DNA of 6,756 bases from Nitriliruptoraceae bacterium (GTDB lineage: Bacteria; Actinomycetota; Nitriliruptoria; Nitriliruptorales; Nitriliruptoraceae): contig SKTN01000252.1 of assembly GCA_007117945.1 (NCBI GenBank), positions 1 through 6,756 of the forward strand, written 5' to 3'. Positions 1 to 4,963 of this stretch are shown piece after piece. The notes below the pieces were generated by a model. It saw nothing but the letters and a program-made list of their open reading frames with translations. It did no database searches and was not told the DNA's origin. The translations under genes and the position numbers were made by a program. Each line of letters starts with the position of its first letter. Position 1 is the stretch's first letter.

Positions 1-123
1 GAGGGCGGCGGCCGTGAGCGTGGTGGCCGCGAGCGCGGCGACCGTGACCGTGGCGGCAGCGGTGAGGGCGGCGGTGGCCGTACCCGGACCCGTACCCGTA
101 GCCGGTCGCGCGACCGCGACTGA
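1..123 (+). CDS. pnp: C-terminal tail of a probable polynucleotide phosphorylase (partial, 5' end outside window)
   Basis: Reading frame 1 gives 40 codons ending in TGA at 121-123. The peptide is almost entirely Gly, Arg, Glu and Asp: it opens with RGG/RGD-like units (EGGGRERGGRERGDRD) and closes with alternating RT, RS and RD dipeptides. No folded domain is visible. As I recall, actinobacterial PNPases carry a disordered, basic tail after the KH and S1 RNA-binding domains, and pnp usually precedes an M16 peptidase gene and dapB, exactly the order seen here. The identification therefore rests on synteny and tail composition, not on catalytic residues. PNPase degrades RNA 3' to 5' by phosphorolysis. 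Another RGG-tailed RNA-binding protein, such as a ribonuclease or helicase, is possible. A hairpin follows 20 bp after the stop. Confidence 0.7.
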   Translation, partial: EGGGRERGGRERGDRDRGGSGEGGGGRTRTRTRSRSRDRD

Positions 124-143
124 GTCCCTCCTTCGCAGTGCAC

Positions 144-174
144 GTTGCGGGCGGCCCTCCGGGCCGCCCGCAAC
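144..174 (+). terminator. Perfect 14-bp hairpin after the pnp-like gene
   Basis: GTTGCGGGCGGCCC at 144-157 is exactly complementary to GGGCCGCCCGCAAC at 161-174, leaving a three-base TCC loop. CAC (141-143) and GTG (177-179) can extend the stem past a 2-nt bulge. There is no T-run after it, so it is not a textbook intrinsic terminator, but strong GC hairpins without a U-tract are common behind genes in high-GC bacteria. It could equally protect the 3' end of the upstream mRNA. Confidence 0.7.
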
Positions 175-409
175 CCGTGTGAGGGGTGGTTCCCGCCCTT
201 CGCCGGTCCCGTCGAGCGGAAGCTGTGGGGCCCCACAACGTGCGGTGGCCGCCAGGGTCGTGGCGCGGGGATGCCGCTACGGGCGTGCCGGCAGCTGCGG
301 CCAGCCACAGCTTGCGGCAGGAGATGGCGCCAACCCGTACGGGCTGGGGTTCCCGTACGCTCCGACCGGCGATCCGCGCCACGGCCCGCGACGGAGCACG
401 AGGTTCCCC
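175..409. other. Non-coding leader region before the M16 peptidase gene, rich in inverted repeats
   Basis: I see no convincing gene here; the open frame that runs through it gives a low-complexity Arg/Gly/Pro peptide unlike any M16 N-terminus. The region contains a 14-bp palindrome TGTGGGG/CCCCACA at 224-237. A 9-bp inverted repeat pairs AAGCTGTGG (220-228) with CCACAGCTT (305-313). A hairpin pairs CGTACGGG (336-343) with CCCGTACG (352-359) across an 8-base loop. AACCC (332-336) can alternatively pair with GGGTT (347-351). TACGCT at 356-361 is a possible -10 box, but no matching -35 is visible. The arrangement suits a promoter or structured 5' UTR, without matching a riboswitch class I know. 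Confidence 0.45.
400..403 (+). promoter_or_regulatory. Ribosome binding site that selects the TTG start at 410
   Basis: GAGG at 400-403 lies 6 bases before TTG at 410. This is the only well-spaced Shine-Dalgarno-like site near the point where homology to M16 peptidases begins, so it decides the start against the upstream in-frame ATG at 14 and GTG at 179. Confidence 0.6.
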
Positions 410-1675
410 TTGACCCACCGGACCACGACCCTTGCCTCGGGTGTGCGCGTCGTCACGGAGGCCATGAGCTCCGTGCGTTCCGTCACCCTCGGGCTGTGGC
501 TCGACGTCGGCTCCCGCGACGAGCGCCCAGAGGAGGCCGGCTGCTCACACTTCCTGGAGCACACCCTGTTCAAGGGCACCGCGACCCGCTCCGCCCGCGA
601 CATCGCGGAGGCGATGGACGCCGTGGGAGGGGAGCTGAACGCCTTCACCTCCAAGGAGCTGACCTGCTTCCACGCCCGGATCCTGGACGCGGACCTGCCC
701 CTGGCCTTCGAGATCCTGGCGGACATGCTGATCACCGCCCGCAACCGCCCGGAGGACATCGAGGCGGAGCGGCAGGTCGTCCTCTCCGAGCTCGATGCCC
801 TGGGCGACGCTCCCGACGAGCTGGTCCACACCGAGTTCTGTCAGCTCCTCCTCGGTGCGCACCCCCTGGCGGCGGAGACCCTCGGCACCGTCGACTCGAT
901 CTCCCGGCTCGATCGCGACACGATCCACGCCTACTACCTCGACCGCTACCGCCCCGGCTCGGTGGTGGTGGCCGCCGCGGGCAACCTCGACCACGACCGT
1001 GTGGTCGCCCTCGCCGACCAGCTCCTGGGCGACCTCGGTCGACCCGGCGCCACCACCGCGACGCGGAGCCCCGTGGATGGCTACCGCACCGGGCAGATCC
1101 GGATCCGCCACCGGCCCAGCGAACAGGCCCACCTGGTCCTGGGCGCCGGCGGTCTCGACCAGCACGACGGTGACCGCTTCGCCCTCAAGGTCCTCGACGT
1201 GGTGCTGGGTGGGGGCATGTCCTCACGGCTGTTCCAGGAGATCCGCGAGGTACGGGGGCTGGCCTACTCGACCTTCAGCTACGCCGCCTCCTACACCGAC
1301 GCCGGCCTGGTCGCCGCCTACGTCGGCACACCGCCGGGCAAGGTCGACGAAGCCCTCGGGGTGCTCAGCGCGGAGCTGGACCGGATCGCCGACGATGTCA
1401 CCAGGGCCGAGGTGGAGCGTGCCAAGGGGGCGCTGACCGGCGGCACCGTCCTCGGGCTCGAGGACACCGGCTCGCGGATGTCCCGCCTCGGCAAGCAGGT
1501 GGTGACCGGCGCGGAGCTCCTCGGTGTGGAGGAGGCGCTGACCCGCATCGCCGCCGTGGACGTCGACGCCGTGCGCGCGGTCGCCGCGCGGGTCCTGACC
1601 CGGCCCCGCGATCTGGCGCTGGTCGGGCCCTTCGCACCCGAGGAGGCGGACCGCTTCCTCGACGTGGTGGCCTGA
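410..1675 (+). CDS. M16 family zinc metallopeptidase (processing-peptidase/PepR-like)
   Basis: The 421-residue protein has the usual length of single-chain bacterial M16B peptidases. The inverted zinc motif HFLEH is at residues 47-51, with His47 and His51 as ligands and Glu50 as catalytic base. The third ligand is Glu127 in VVLSELD, exactly 76 residues after His51, as in the HxxEH-x76-E family pattern. The conserved GELNAFTSKE stretch (74-83) lies between. The C-terminal inactive-like half has the typical glycine-rich GGGMSSRLFQEIRE and RGLAYS motifs. There is no signal peptide, so it should be cytoplasmic. Relatives cut short unfolded peptides and are encoded next to pnp in many Gram-positive genomes (ymxG, pepR). 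The TTG start at 410 was chosen because recognisable family sequence (LASGVRVVTE) begins there and GAGG precedes it. The MBL hydrolase gene starts 2 bp after its stop, implying co-translation. The physiological substrate is unknown. Confidence 0.93.
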   Translation: MTHRTTTLASGVRVVTEAMSSVRSVTLGLWLDVGSRDERPEEAGCSHFLEHTLFKGTATRSARDIAEAMDAVGGELNAFTSKELTCFHARILDADLPLAFEILADMLITARNRPEDIEAERQVVLSELDALGDAPDELVHTEFCQLLLGAHPLAAETLGTVDSISRLDRDTIHAYYLDRYRPGSVVVAAAGNLDHDRVVALADQLLGDLGRPGATTATRSPVDGYRTGQIRIRHRPSEQAHLVLGAGGLDQHDGDRFALKVLDVVLGGGMSSRLFQEIREVRGLAYSTFSYAASYTDAGLVAAYVGTPPGKVDEALGVLSAELDRIADDVTRAEVERAKGALTGGTVLGLEDTGSRMSRLGKQVVTGAELLGVEEALTRIAAVDVDAVRAVAARVLTRPRDLALVGPFAPEEADRFLDVVA

Positions 1676-1677
1676 GG

Positions 1678-2484
1678 ATGCCGGCCGTCACGCCCTGGAC
1701 CGAGGTCGCCGACCGCATCTGGGTGCGGCGCTACGACCCCTTCGACGTCAACGTGACCGTGGTCGCCGGCGGCCACGGCGTGCTGCTGGTCGACACCCGC
1801 ACCTCGCTGCACGAGGCCGCCGAGGTGCGCCGACACCTCGCGGAACTGCCCGTCGGCGCCCCCACCGCCGTGGCGCTGACCCACGCGCACCTCGACCACA
1901 GCCTGGGGGCGGGCGCCTTCCCCGGGGTGCCGCTGTACGCGAGCCGCGGCTGCCGCCAGACCCTGACCCGGCACGGGGTCGCGGAGCGTGAGCGCTGGCT
2001 GGAGTGGCTGGACGAGGAGCACCACCCGCACCTGCGGGCCAGCCCGATCCCCGTCCCGGACCACCTGGTGGAGGGGCGGCACCGCATCGACCTCGGCGAC
2101 CGCGACGTGGACCTGCTGCTGCTCGGGCACGGTCACACCGACCACGACCTCGTGCTCCACGTCGCCGATGCGGACACGGTGCTCGCCGGCGACCTGGTGG
2201 AGGTGGGGGCACCGCCGGCCTTCGAGGACGCCTACCCCTACGAGTGGCCCGCCACCCTGGCCCGCATCGAGTCCCTGGACGCCGAGGTGGTGGTTCCCGG
2301 TCACGGGGAGCCGTCCTCGCGCAAGCTCCTGGCGATCCGCCGGCAGCAGCACGCCCACCTCGCCGCGCTGTGCCGGGAGGTGGTCGGGGGCGTCCGTTCG
2401 GCGACCAGCGCGATGGTCATGTCCCCCTTCCCGGAGGCCACGACCCGGGTGGCCCTGGACCGTGCCGCGGCCACCGCCGGCTGA
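1678..2484 (+). CDS. Metallo-beta-lactamase fold hydrolase, substrate unknown
   Basis: The 268-residue protein carries all five MBL metal-binding motifs: Asp39 (LLVDTR), His69-x-His71-x-Asp73-His74 (THAHLDHSLG), His153 (GHGHTDH), Asp172 (LAGDLV) and His208 (VVPGHG). This predicts a two-zinc hydrolase related to glyoxalase II and other small-thioester or lactone hydrolases. There is no signal peptide, which argues against a periplasmic or secreted beta-lactamase. About 60 residues follow the last ligand (rich in Arg, His and Ala) and show no second domain I recognise. ATG is 2 bp after the M16 stop and has no strong Shine-Dalgarno site, so translation is probably coupled. A hairpin follows the stop. 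In the actinobacterial order I remember, dapB comes soon after the peptidase, so this gene looks like an insertion in that order. The fold is certain; the reaction is not. Confidence 0.9.
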   Translation: MPAVTPWTEVADRIWVRRYDPFDVNVTVVAGGHGVLLVDTRTSLHEAAEVRRHLAELPVGAPTAVALTHAHLDHSLGAGAFPGVPLYASRGCRQTLTRHGVAERERWLEWLDEEHHPHLRASPIPVPDHLVEGRHRIDLGDRDVDLLLLGHGHTDHDLVLHVADADTVLAGDLVEVGAPPAFEDAYPYEWPATLARIESLDAEVVVPGHGEPSSRKLLAIRRQQHAHLAALCREVVGGVRSATSAMVMSPFPEATTRVALDRAAATAG

Positions 2485-2488
2485 GGGT

Positions 2489-2514
2489 GCCGCGGGGGAG
2501 CGGCGGACCGCGGC
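2489..2514 (+). terminator. Hairpin just after the MBL hydrolase gene
   Basis: GCCGCGG at 2489-2495 pairs perfectly with CCGCGGC at 2508-2514 across a 12-base loop, starting 4 bases after the stop codon. CCACCGCC (2471-2478) and GGCGGTGG (2512-2519) form a competing outer stem. There is no U-tract. It is a plausible weak terminator, but in such GC-rich sequence stems of this size also arise by chance. Confidence 0.35.
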
Positions 2515-2552
2515 GGTGGGGCCGCGGTGCCAGTGTGTGGCCAGGGTGGTTC

Positions 2553-2654
2553 GGAGCTGGGCGTGGTCCCAGGGATCGGCCAGGCCTGGGAGCTGGGGGA
2601 GCTGTGTGCCGCGACTGGTGGTCGGGAGCTGGGCGTGGGCCCAGGGATCGACCA
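2553..2654. repeat. REP-like direct repeat pair with internal hairpins, 72-bp spacing
   Basis: A 30-base unit occurs at 2553-2582 and again at 2625-2654 with only two differences. Each copy begins GGAGCTGGGCGTGG and contains the small hairpin CTGGG-6-CCCAG (2557-2572 and 2629-2644). One of the two differences lies in the hairpin loop, so the stem is preserved. A third, truncated match (GGAGCTGGG) sits exactly midway at 2589, giving a 36-bp rhythm of 2553, 2589, 2625. A CCAGGCCTGG palindrome lies at 2580-2589. The unit is outside any gene I can support and resembles repetitive extragenic palindromic elements. Confidence 0.7.
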
Positions 2655-2679
2655 CGGCGGGGCGAGGACCCGCGGCAGC

Positions 2680-2761
2680 GGTCCTCCGCAGGTTCCCGTC
2701 GGCCCCGGTCCTCCACAGCTGGCCGTCGGCTCCCGATCCTCCGCAGGTCCCCGACCCCCGG
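2680..2761. repeat. Three imperfect tandem repeats of about 27 bp
   Basis: Units begin near 2680, 2707 and 2735, each containing TCCTCCRCAG followed by a C-rich stretch and mostly GTCGGC or a near match. The first step is 27 bp and the second 28 bp. With the preceding REP-like pair, this makes nearly half of the 380-bp gap before dapB repetitive. No coding function is evident: the step change from 27 to 28 breaks the frame. Confidence 0.5.
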
Positions 2762-2794
2762 CCGCCGGAGCGGCGGCGCCCCTGTCCTCACGCG

Positions 2795-2800
2795 TAGGCT
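2795..2800 (+). promoter_or_regulatory. Candidate -10 box for dapB
   Basis: TAGGCT at 2795-2800 fits the actinobacterial TANNNT -10 pattern and would start transcription near 2806, giving a leader of about 59 bases before the dapB GTG. No good -35 hexamer is visible about 17 bases upstream, where the sequence is pure GC. It is the best AT-containing site in this gap, but support is weak. Confidence 0.4.
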
Positions 2801-2855
2801 CAGCGGTGCACAGCCAGGGACGGGCCCCGCCGGGCGCGTCCACCCAGCGGACATC

Positions 2856-2859
2856 GAGG
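2856..2859 (+). promoter_or_regulatory. Ribosome binding site of dapB
   Basis: GAGG at 2856-2859 is 5 bases before GTG at 2865. It supports the GTG immediately before the RIGVVGAGGRMG nucleotide-binding segment as the start, although the reading frame is open far upstream. Confidence 0.55.
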
Positions 2860-2864
2860 TCGAG

Positions 2865-3653
2865 GTGCGGATCGGGGTCGTCGGAGCCGGAGGACGGATG
2901 GGCGCAGAGGTGTGCCGGGCGGTGGCCGCCGCGGCGGACCTCGACCTGGTCGCCGCCGTCGATCCCGGGGTCGCGGGACGTTCCCTGGCCGAGGTCGCCG
3001 GCCTCGAGGGGGCCGTCGGGGAGCTGGTCGTCGCCGAGGACCGCTCGGCCCTGCTCGAGGCCGGGACCGAGGTGGCGGTGGAGTTCACCGGGCCAGGCGC
3101 CGTGGGTGACAACCTCGTGTGGCTGCTGGAGCAGGGCATCCACGCGGTGGTCGGTGCCACGGGCATCGGCGAAGCCGACCTCGCCCGGGCCCGGGAGCTG
3201 GCCGCCGCGGGCGCGGCCAACGCCCTCGTCGCCCCCAACTTCGCCATCGGTGCGGTGCTGTTGATGGGCTTCGCTGAGCAGGCTGCCCGCCACCTCCCCC
3301 ACGTCGAGGTGGTGGAGCTCCACCACGACCGCAAGGTCGACGCGCCCTCGGGGACGGCGCTGCGCACCGCCGAGCTCGTCGCCGAGGCCCGCGGGACGGC
3401 TCCCGATGCCCCCGCCGGGGACGACGCGCACCCCGGCGCCCGGGGAGCAACCCACGCTGGCGTGCGCGTGCACAGCGTCCGCCTGCCGGGGCTCGTCGCC
3501 CACCAGGAGGTCATCTTCGGCGGTCAGGGTCAGACGCTCACGATCCGCCACGACTCCCTGGACCGCAGCTCCTTCATGCCGGGGGTGCTGCTCGCGTGCC
3601 GGGAGGTGGCGGGCCTCGACGGCCTGGTCGTCGGGCTCGAGCACCTGTTGTGA
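2865..3653 (+). CDS. dapB: 4-hydroxy-tetrahydrodipicolinate reductase
   Basis: The product reduces 4-hydroxy-tetrahydrodipicolinate to tetrahydrodipicolinate with NAD(P)H in the cytoplasm, the second committed step to meso-diaminopimelate and lysine. The 262-residue protein opens with a Rossmann dinucleotide loop GAGGRMG (residues 7-13). It continues with VEFTGP (72-77), GATG (97-100), APNFAIGAV (123-131) and the signature ELHHDRKVDAPSGTA (151-165). By alignment to E. coli His159 and Lys163, catalytic His153 and Lys157 are present. The C-terminal part (GLVAHQEVIFGGQGQTL, then IRHDSLDRSSF) is typical. Small departures from common sequences are Glu73 where Asp is usual (DFT) and GATG instead of GTTG; both look tolerable. 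GTG was chosen as start from GAGG spacing and because it directly precedes the first beta strand. It lies convergent to rnz, downstream of a repeat-filled 380-bp gap, so it is probably transcribed from its own promoter. Confidence 0.96.
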   Translation: MRIGVVGAGGRMGAEVCRAVAAAADLDLVAAVDPGVAGRSLAEVAGLEGAVGELVVAEDRSALLEAGTEVAVEFTGPGAVGDNLVWLLEQGIHAVVGATGIGEADLARARELAAAGAANALVAPNFAIGAVLLMGFAEQAARHLPHVEVVELHHDRKVDAPSGTALRTAELVAEARGTAPDAPAGDDAHPGARGATHAGVRVHSVRLPGLVAHQEVIFGGQGQTLTIRHDSLDRSSFMPGVLLACREVAGLDGLVVGLEHLL

Positions 3654-3661
3654 AGGCCAGC

Positions 3662-3685
3662 GCACCTCGGCGCCTCGAGAGGTGC
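3662..3685 (+). terminator. Hairpin behind dapB in the convergent gap
   Basis: GCACCTC at 3662-3668 pairs with GAGGTGC at 3679-3685 around a 10-base loop, 8 bases after the dapB stop. The same GAGGTGC recurs at 3726-3732 as part of the tandem duplication and could pair alternatively. There is no U-tract. It sits between two convergent genes, where a bidirectional terminator is expected. Confidence 0.45.
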
Positions 3686-3772
3686 ACTCACCGGCCGAGC
3701 TGCCGTGGGGTGATGGGGCCGTGTCGAGGTGCCCTGACCGGCGGAGCTGCCGTGGGAAGGCGGGACCGCTCA
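3679..3772. repeat. 47-bp imperfect tandem duplication between dapB and rnz
   Basis: The 31-base segment at 3679-3709 recurs at 3726-3756 with three mismatches; both copies contain GAGCTGCCGTGGG (3697-3709 and 3744-3756). The offset is 47 bp, and the remaining 16 bases of each unit are only weakly alike. The second unit runs to the stop codon of rnz at 3770-3772. The repeat is intergenic, and 47 is not a multiple of three, so it is unlikely to be coding. Confidence 0.7.
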
Positions 3773-4702
3773 GGCGGGAGCGAGCCGTGACACCGCCCCG
3801 GTGAGCGGGATCAGATCGAGGTCGCGGGCGACGTGGATGTCGAGCCCGGGTGCCGCCCGTCGTGCCTCCCGCGCGAAGGCGGCGTTGTCGGGGTAGCGGC
3901 GGGAGAAGTGGGTCAGGACCACCCGGCGTGCCCCGGCCTCTGCGCCGATCCGCGCGGCCTGGCCCGCCGTGAGGTGACCGGCCTGCTCGGCGAGGTCGAC
4001 CTCGCTGTCCAGGAAGGTCGACTCGATCAGCAGCAGGTCGACGTCGGCGGCGAGTTCATAGGCGTCGTCGCACACCCGGGTGTCCATCACGTGGGCGATG
4101 GCCACGGGTCGGCGGGGCTCGCTGACCTCCTCGAGGGTCACGCGGTGGCCGCGGTGGCTGATCGCCCCGTGCTCGGTGAGCTCCGAGCGCGCCTCCCACG
4201 CGATCCCGAGGGCGTCGAGCCGTTCGGGGAGCAGGCGTCGTCCCGCGGGTTGTGTGAACCGCCAGCCGAGGGTCTCGATGACGTGGGACAGTGCCCGGGC
4301 GTGGACCTCGAGGGGCGGGTCCGTGGACACCACGCCCGGTTCCGCGGGCAACAGGTGCACGTTGGCGGTGCGCTCGCCCGCGATACCGCGCTGGAGGGCA
4401 TCGAGGTAGGGGGTGGCGTGCGGGGGGTGGTGGATGCGCACGGGGTGGGTGACGTCGTCGAGGGCGAGGCGCTGGAGGACCCCCGGCAGGCCGAGGCAGT
4501 GGTCGCCGTGGGCATGGGTGATGCAGATCCGGTTGATCGCCGAGGACGGCACCCCGGCCAGGGACAGCTGGCGCTGCGTGCCCTCGCCGGGGTCGAGGAG
4601 GACCCCGTGGCCGTCGAAGCGCAGCAGCGCACCGTGGTGCGCCCGGTCACGGGTCGGGACCTGGCTGGCGGTCCCCAGCACGATGAGCTCGCGTCCCGAC
4701 AC
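3770..4702 (-). CDS. rnz: Ribonuclease Z
   Basis: This 310-residue metallo-beta-lactamase-fold endonuclease cuts the 3' trailer from precursor tRNAs; the family is typically just over 300 residues. The family-specific PGEGTQRQL is at residues 38-46, and the metal site THAHGDH gives His63, His65, Asp67 and His68. Further ligands are His140 (ALSHVIETLGWRF), Asp207 (HVMDTR) and His265 (LTHFSRRY). AGHLTAGQAA (241-250) matches the conserved His/Thr segment before the last ligand. The VMDTR and LLIESTFLD variants differ from the GDTR and HEATF of other bacteria but, as I recall, occur in Streptomyces-type RNase Z. The start is GTG at 4702, supported by a strong ribosome site 8 bases upstream. The gene converges on dapB and diverges from the PPR-like gene. 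Confidence 0.96.
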   Translation of the reverse strand: MSGRELIVLGTASQVPTRDRAHHGALLRFDGHGVLLDPGEGTQRQLSLAGVPSSAINRICITHAHGDHCLGLPGVLQRLALDDVTHPVRIHHPPHATPYLDALQRGIAGERTANVHLLPAEPGVVSTDPPLEVHARALSHVIETLGWRFTQPAGRRLLPERLDALGIAWEARSELTEHGAISHRGHRVTLEEVSEPRRPVAIAHVMDTRVCDDAYELAADVDLLLIESTFLDSEVDLAEQAGHLTAGQAARIGAEAGARRVVLTHFSRRYPDNAAFAREARRAAPGLDIHVARDLDLIPLTGAVSRLAPA

Positions 4703-4710
4703 CTCGACGC

Positions 4711-4717
4711 CCCTCCC
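4711..4717 (-). promoter_or_regulatory. Ribosome binding site of rnz
   Basis: On the minus strand GGGAGGG (complement of 4717-4711) lies 8 bases before the GTG start at 4702. This is a strong Shine-Dalgarno match and confirms the non-ATG start. Confidence 0.75.
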
Positions 4718-4796
4718 GCTGGACCTCCCGCGGACCCGGTGGCCGGTGGCCGGAGGGCGCTCCAGGGGTCGCCCGCACCGTGCCTGCCGTCGGTCG

Positions 4797-4802
4797 AACC
4801 TA
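4797..4802 (-). promoter_or_regulatory. Candidate -10 box for rnz
   Basis: On the minus strand TAGGTT (complement of 4802-4797) fits the TANNNT pattern and would give a leader of roughly 90 bases before the rnz start. The position 17 bases further upstream reads ACCGTC, a poor -35 match. This is a weak prediction in the divergent rnz/PPR control region. Confidence 0.35.
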
Positions 4803-4838
4803 GCGCAGCGGAGCTCGGCGACGGTCCCGGTGACCGGC

Positions 4839-4844
4839 TACGGT
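4839..4844 (+). promoter_or_regulatory. Candidate -10 box for the PPR-like gene
   Basis: TACGGT at 4839-4844 fits TANNNT and would start transcription near 4851, giving about 113 bases of leader. No clear -35 is seen. The predicted start coincides with the left arm of the hairpin at 4852-4870. Confidence 0.3.
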
Positions 4845-4851
4845 CGGGCTT

Positions 4852-4870
4852 CCGGCCGAGGGTCGGCCGG
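4852..4870. other. Perfect 8-bp inverted repeat in the rnz/PPR divergent region
   Basis: CCGGCCGA (4852-4859) and TCGGCCGG (4863-4870) are exact complements around GGG. The site lies just downstream of the candidate -10 box for the rightward gene, so it could be a 5'-terminal mRNA hairpin or an operator for a dimeric regulator. Chance is possible in GC-rich sequence. Confidence 0.4.
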
Positions 4871-4875
4871 CCACC

Positions 4876-4963
4876 GGTGCGCGTGGGTGAGCGCACCTGC
4901 TCCTCAGGGTCCGGGCGTCCGCGCCCCGTGGTCCCCGCGAGGGAGCTGAGGGAGGCCAGCCCC
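4876..4963 (+). promoter_or_regulatory. Structured leader and ribosome binding site of the PPR-like gene
   Basis: AGGGAGG at 4949-4955, 8 bases before ATG at 4964, is a strong Shine-Dalgarno site and fixes the start. Upstream, GGTGCGC (4876-4882) pairs with GCGCACC (4891-4897) across an 8-base loop. CTCCTCAG at 4900-4907 can pair with CTGAGGGAG at 4946-4954, bulging one G, which would cover most of the ribosome site. Such a stem could hold translation down until opened by a protein, RNA or ligand. The ribosome site is clear; the masking helix is an inference from complementarity only. Confidence 0.55.

Noticed and set aside
14..409. Extension of the M16 peptidase to the in-frame ATG at 14 (553 residues)
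   Set aside because: It overlaps the pnp-like tail and crosses a perfect terminator-like hairpin, and the extra 132 residues are low-complexity and unlike M16 N-termini. The frame stays open only because of high GC.
1318..2655. 445-residue minus-strand open frame across the M16 and MBL genes
   Set aside because: It lies antisense to two genes with full catalytic motifs and shows no motifs of its own. The DPWxHAQL repeats at its start are only the translated intergenic repeat.
2553..2761. CRISPR array
   Set aside because: The repeats are only two or three imperfect copies of unequal families, spacing is short, and no cas genes are present.
2004..2864. Upstream extension of dapB (open frame from 2004)
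   Set aside because: It overlaps the MBL gene in another frame and is Arg/Pro/Gly-rich. DapB homology begins at the GTG at 2865, which has a ribosome site.
2301..3665. 454-residue minus-strand open frame opposite dapB
   Set aside because: It is the complement of a clear dapB and yields no recognisable domain.
3770..4702. RNase Z with a damaged active site (MDTR and IESTF instead of GDTR and HEATF)
   Set aside because: All metal ligands are present, and I recall these variants from Streptomyces-type RNase Z, so this looks like a normal subfamily feature.
4703..4963. tRNA or other known small RNA gene between rnz and the PPR-like gene
   Set aside because: The hairpins do not form a cloverleaf, and no T-loop GTTCRANNC motif is seen.
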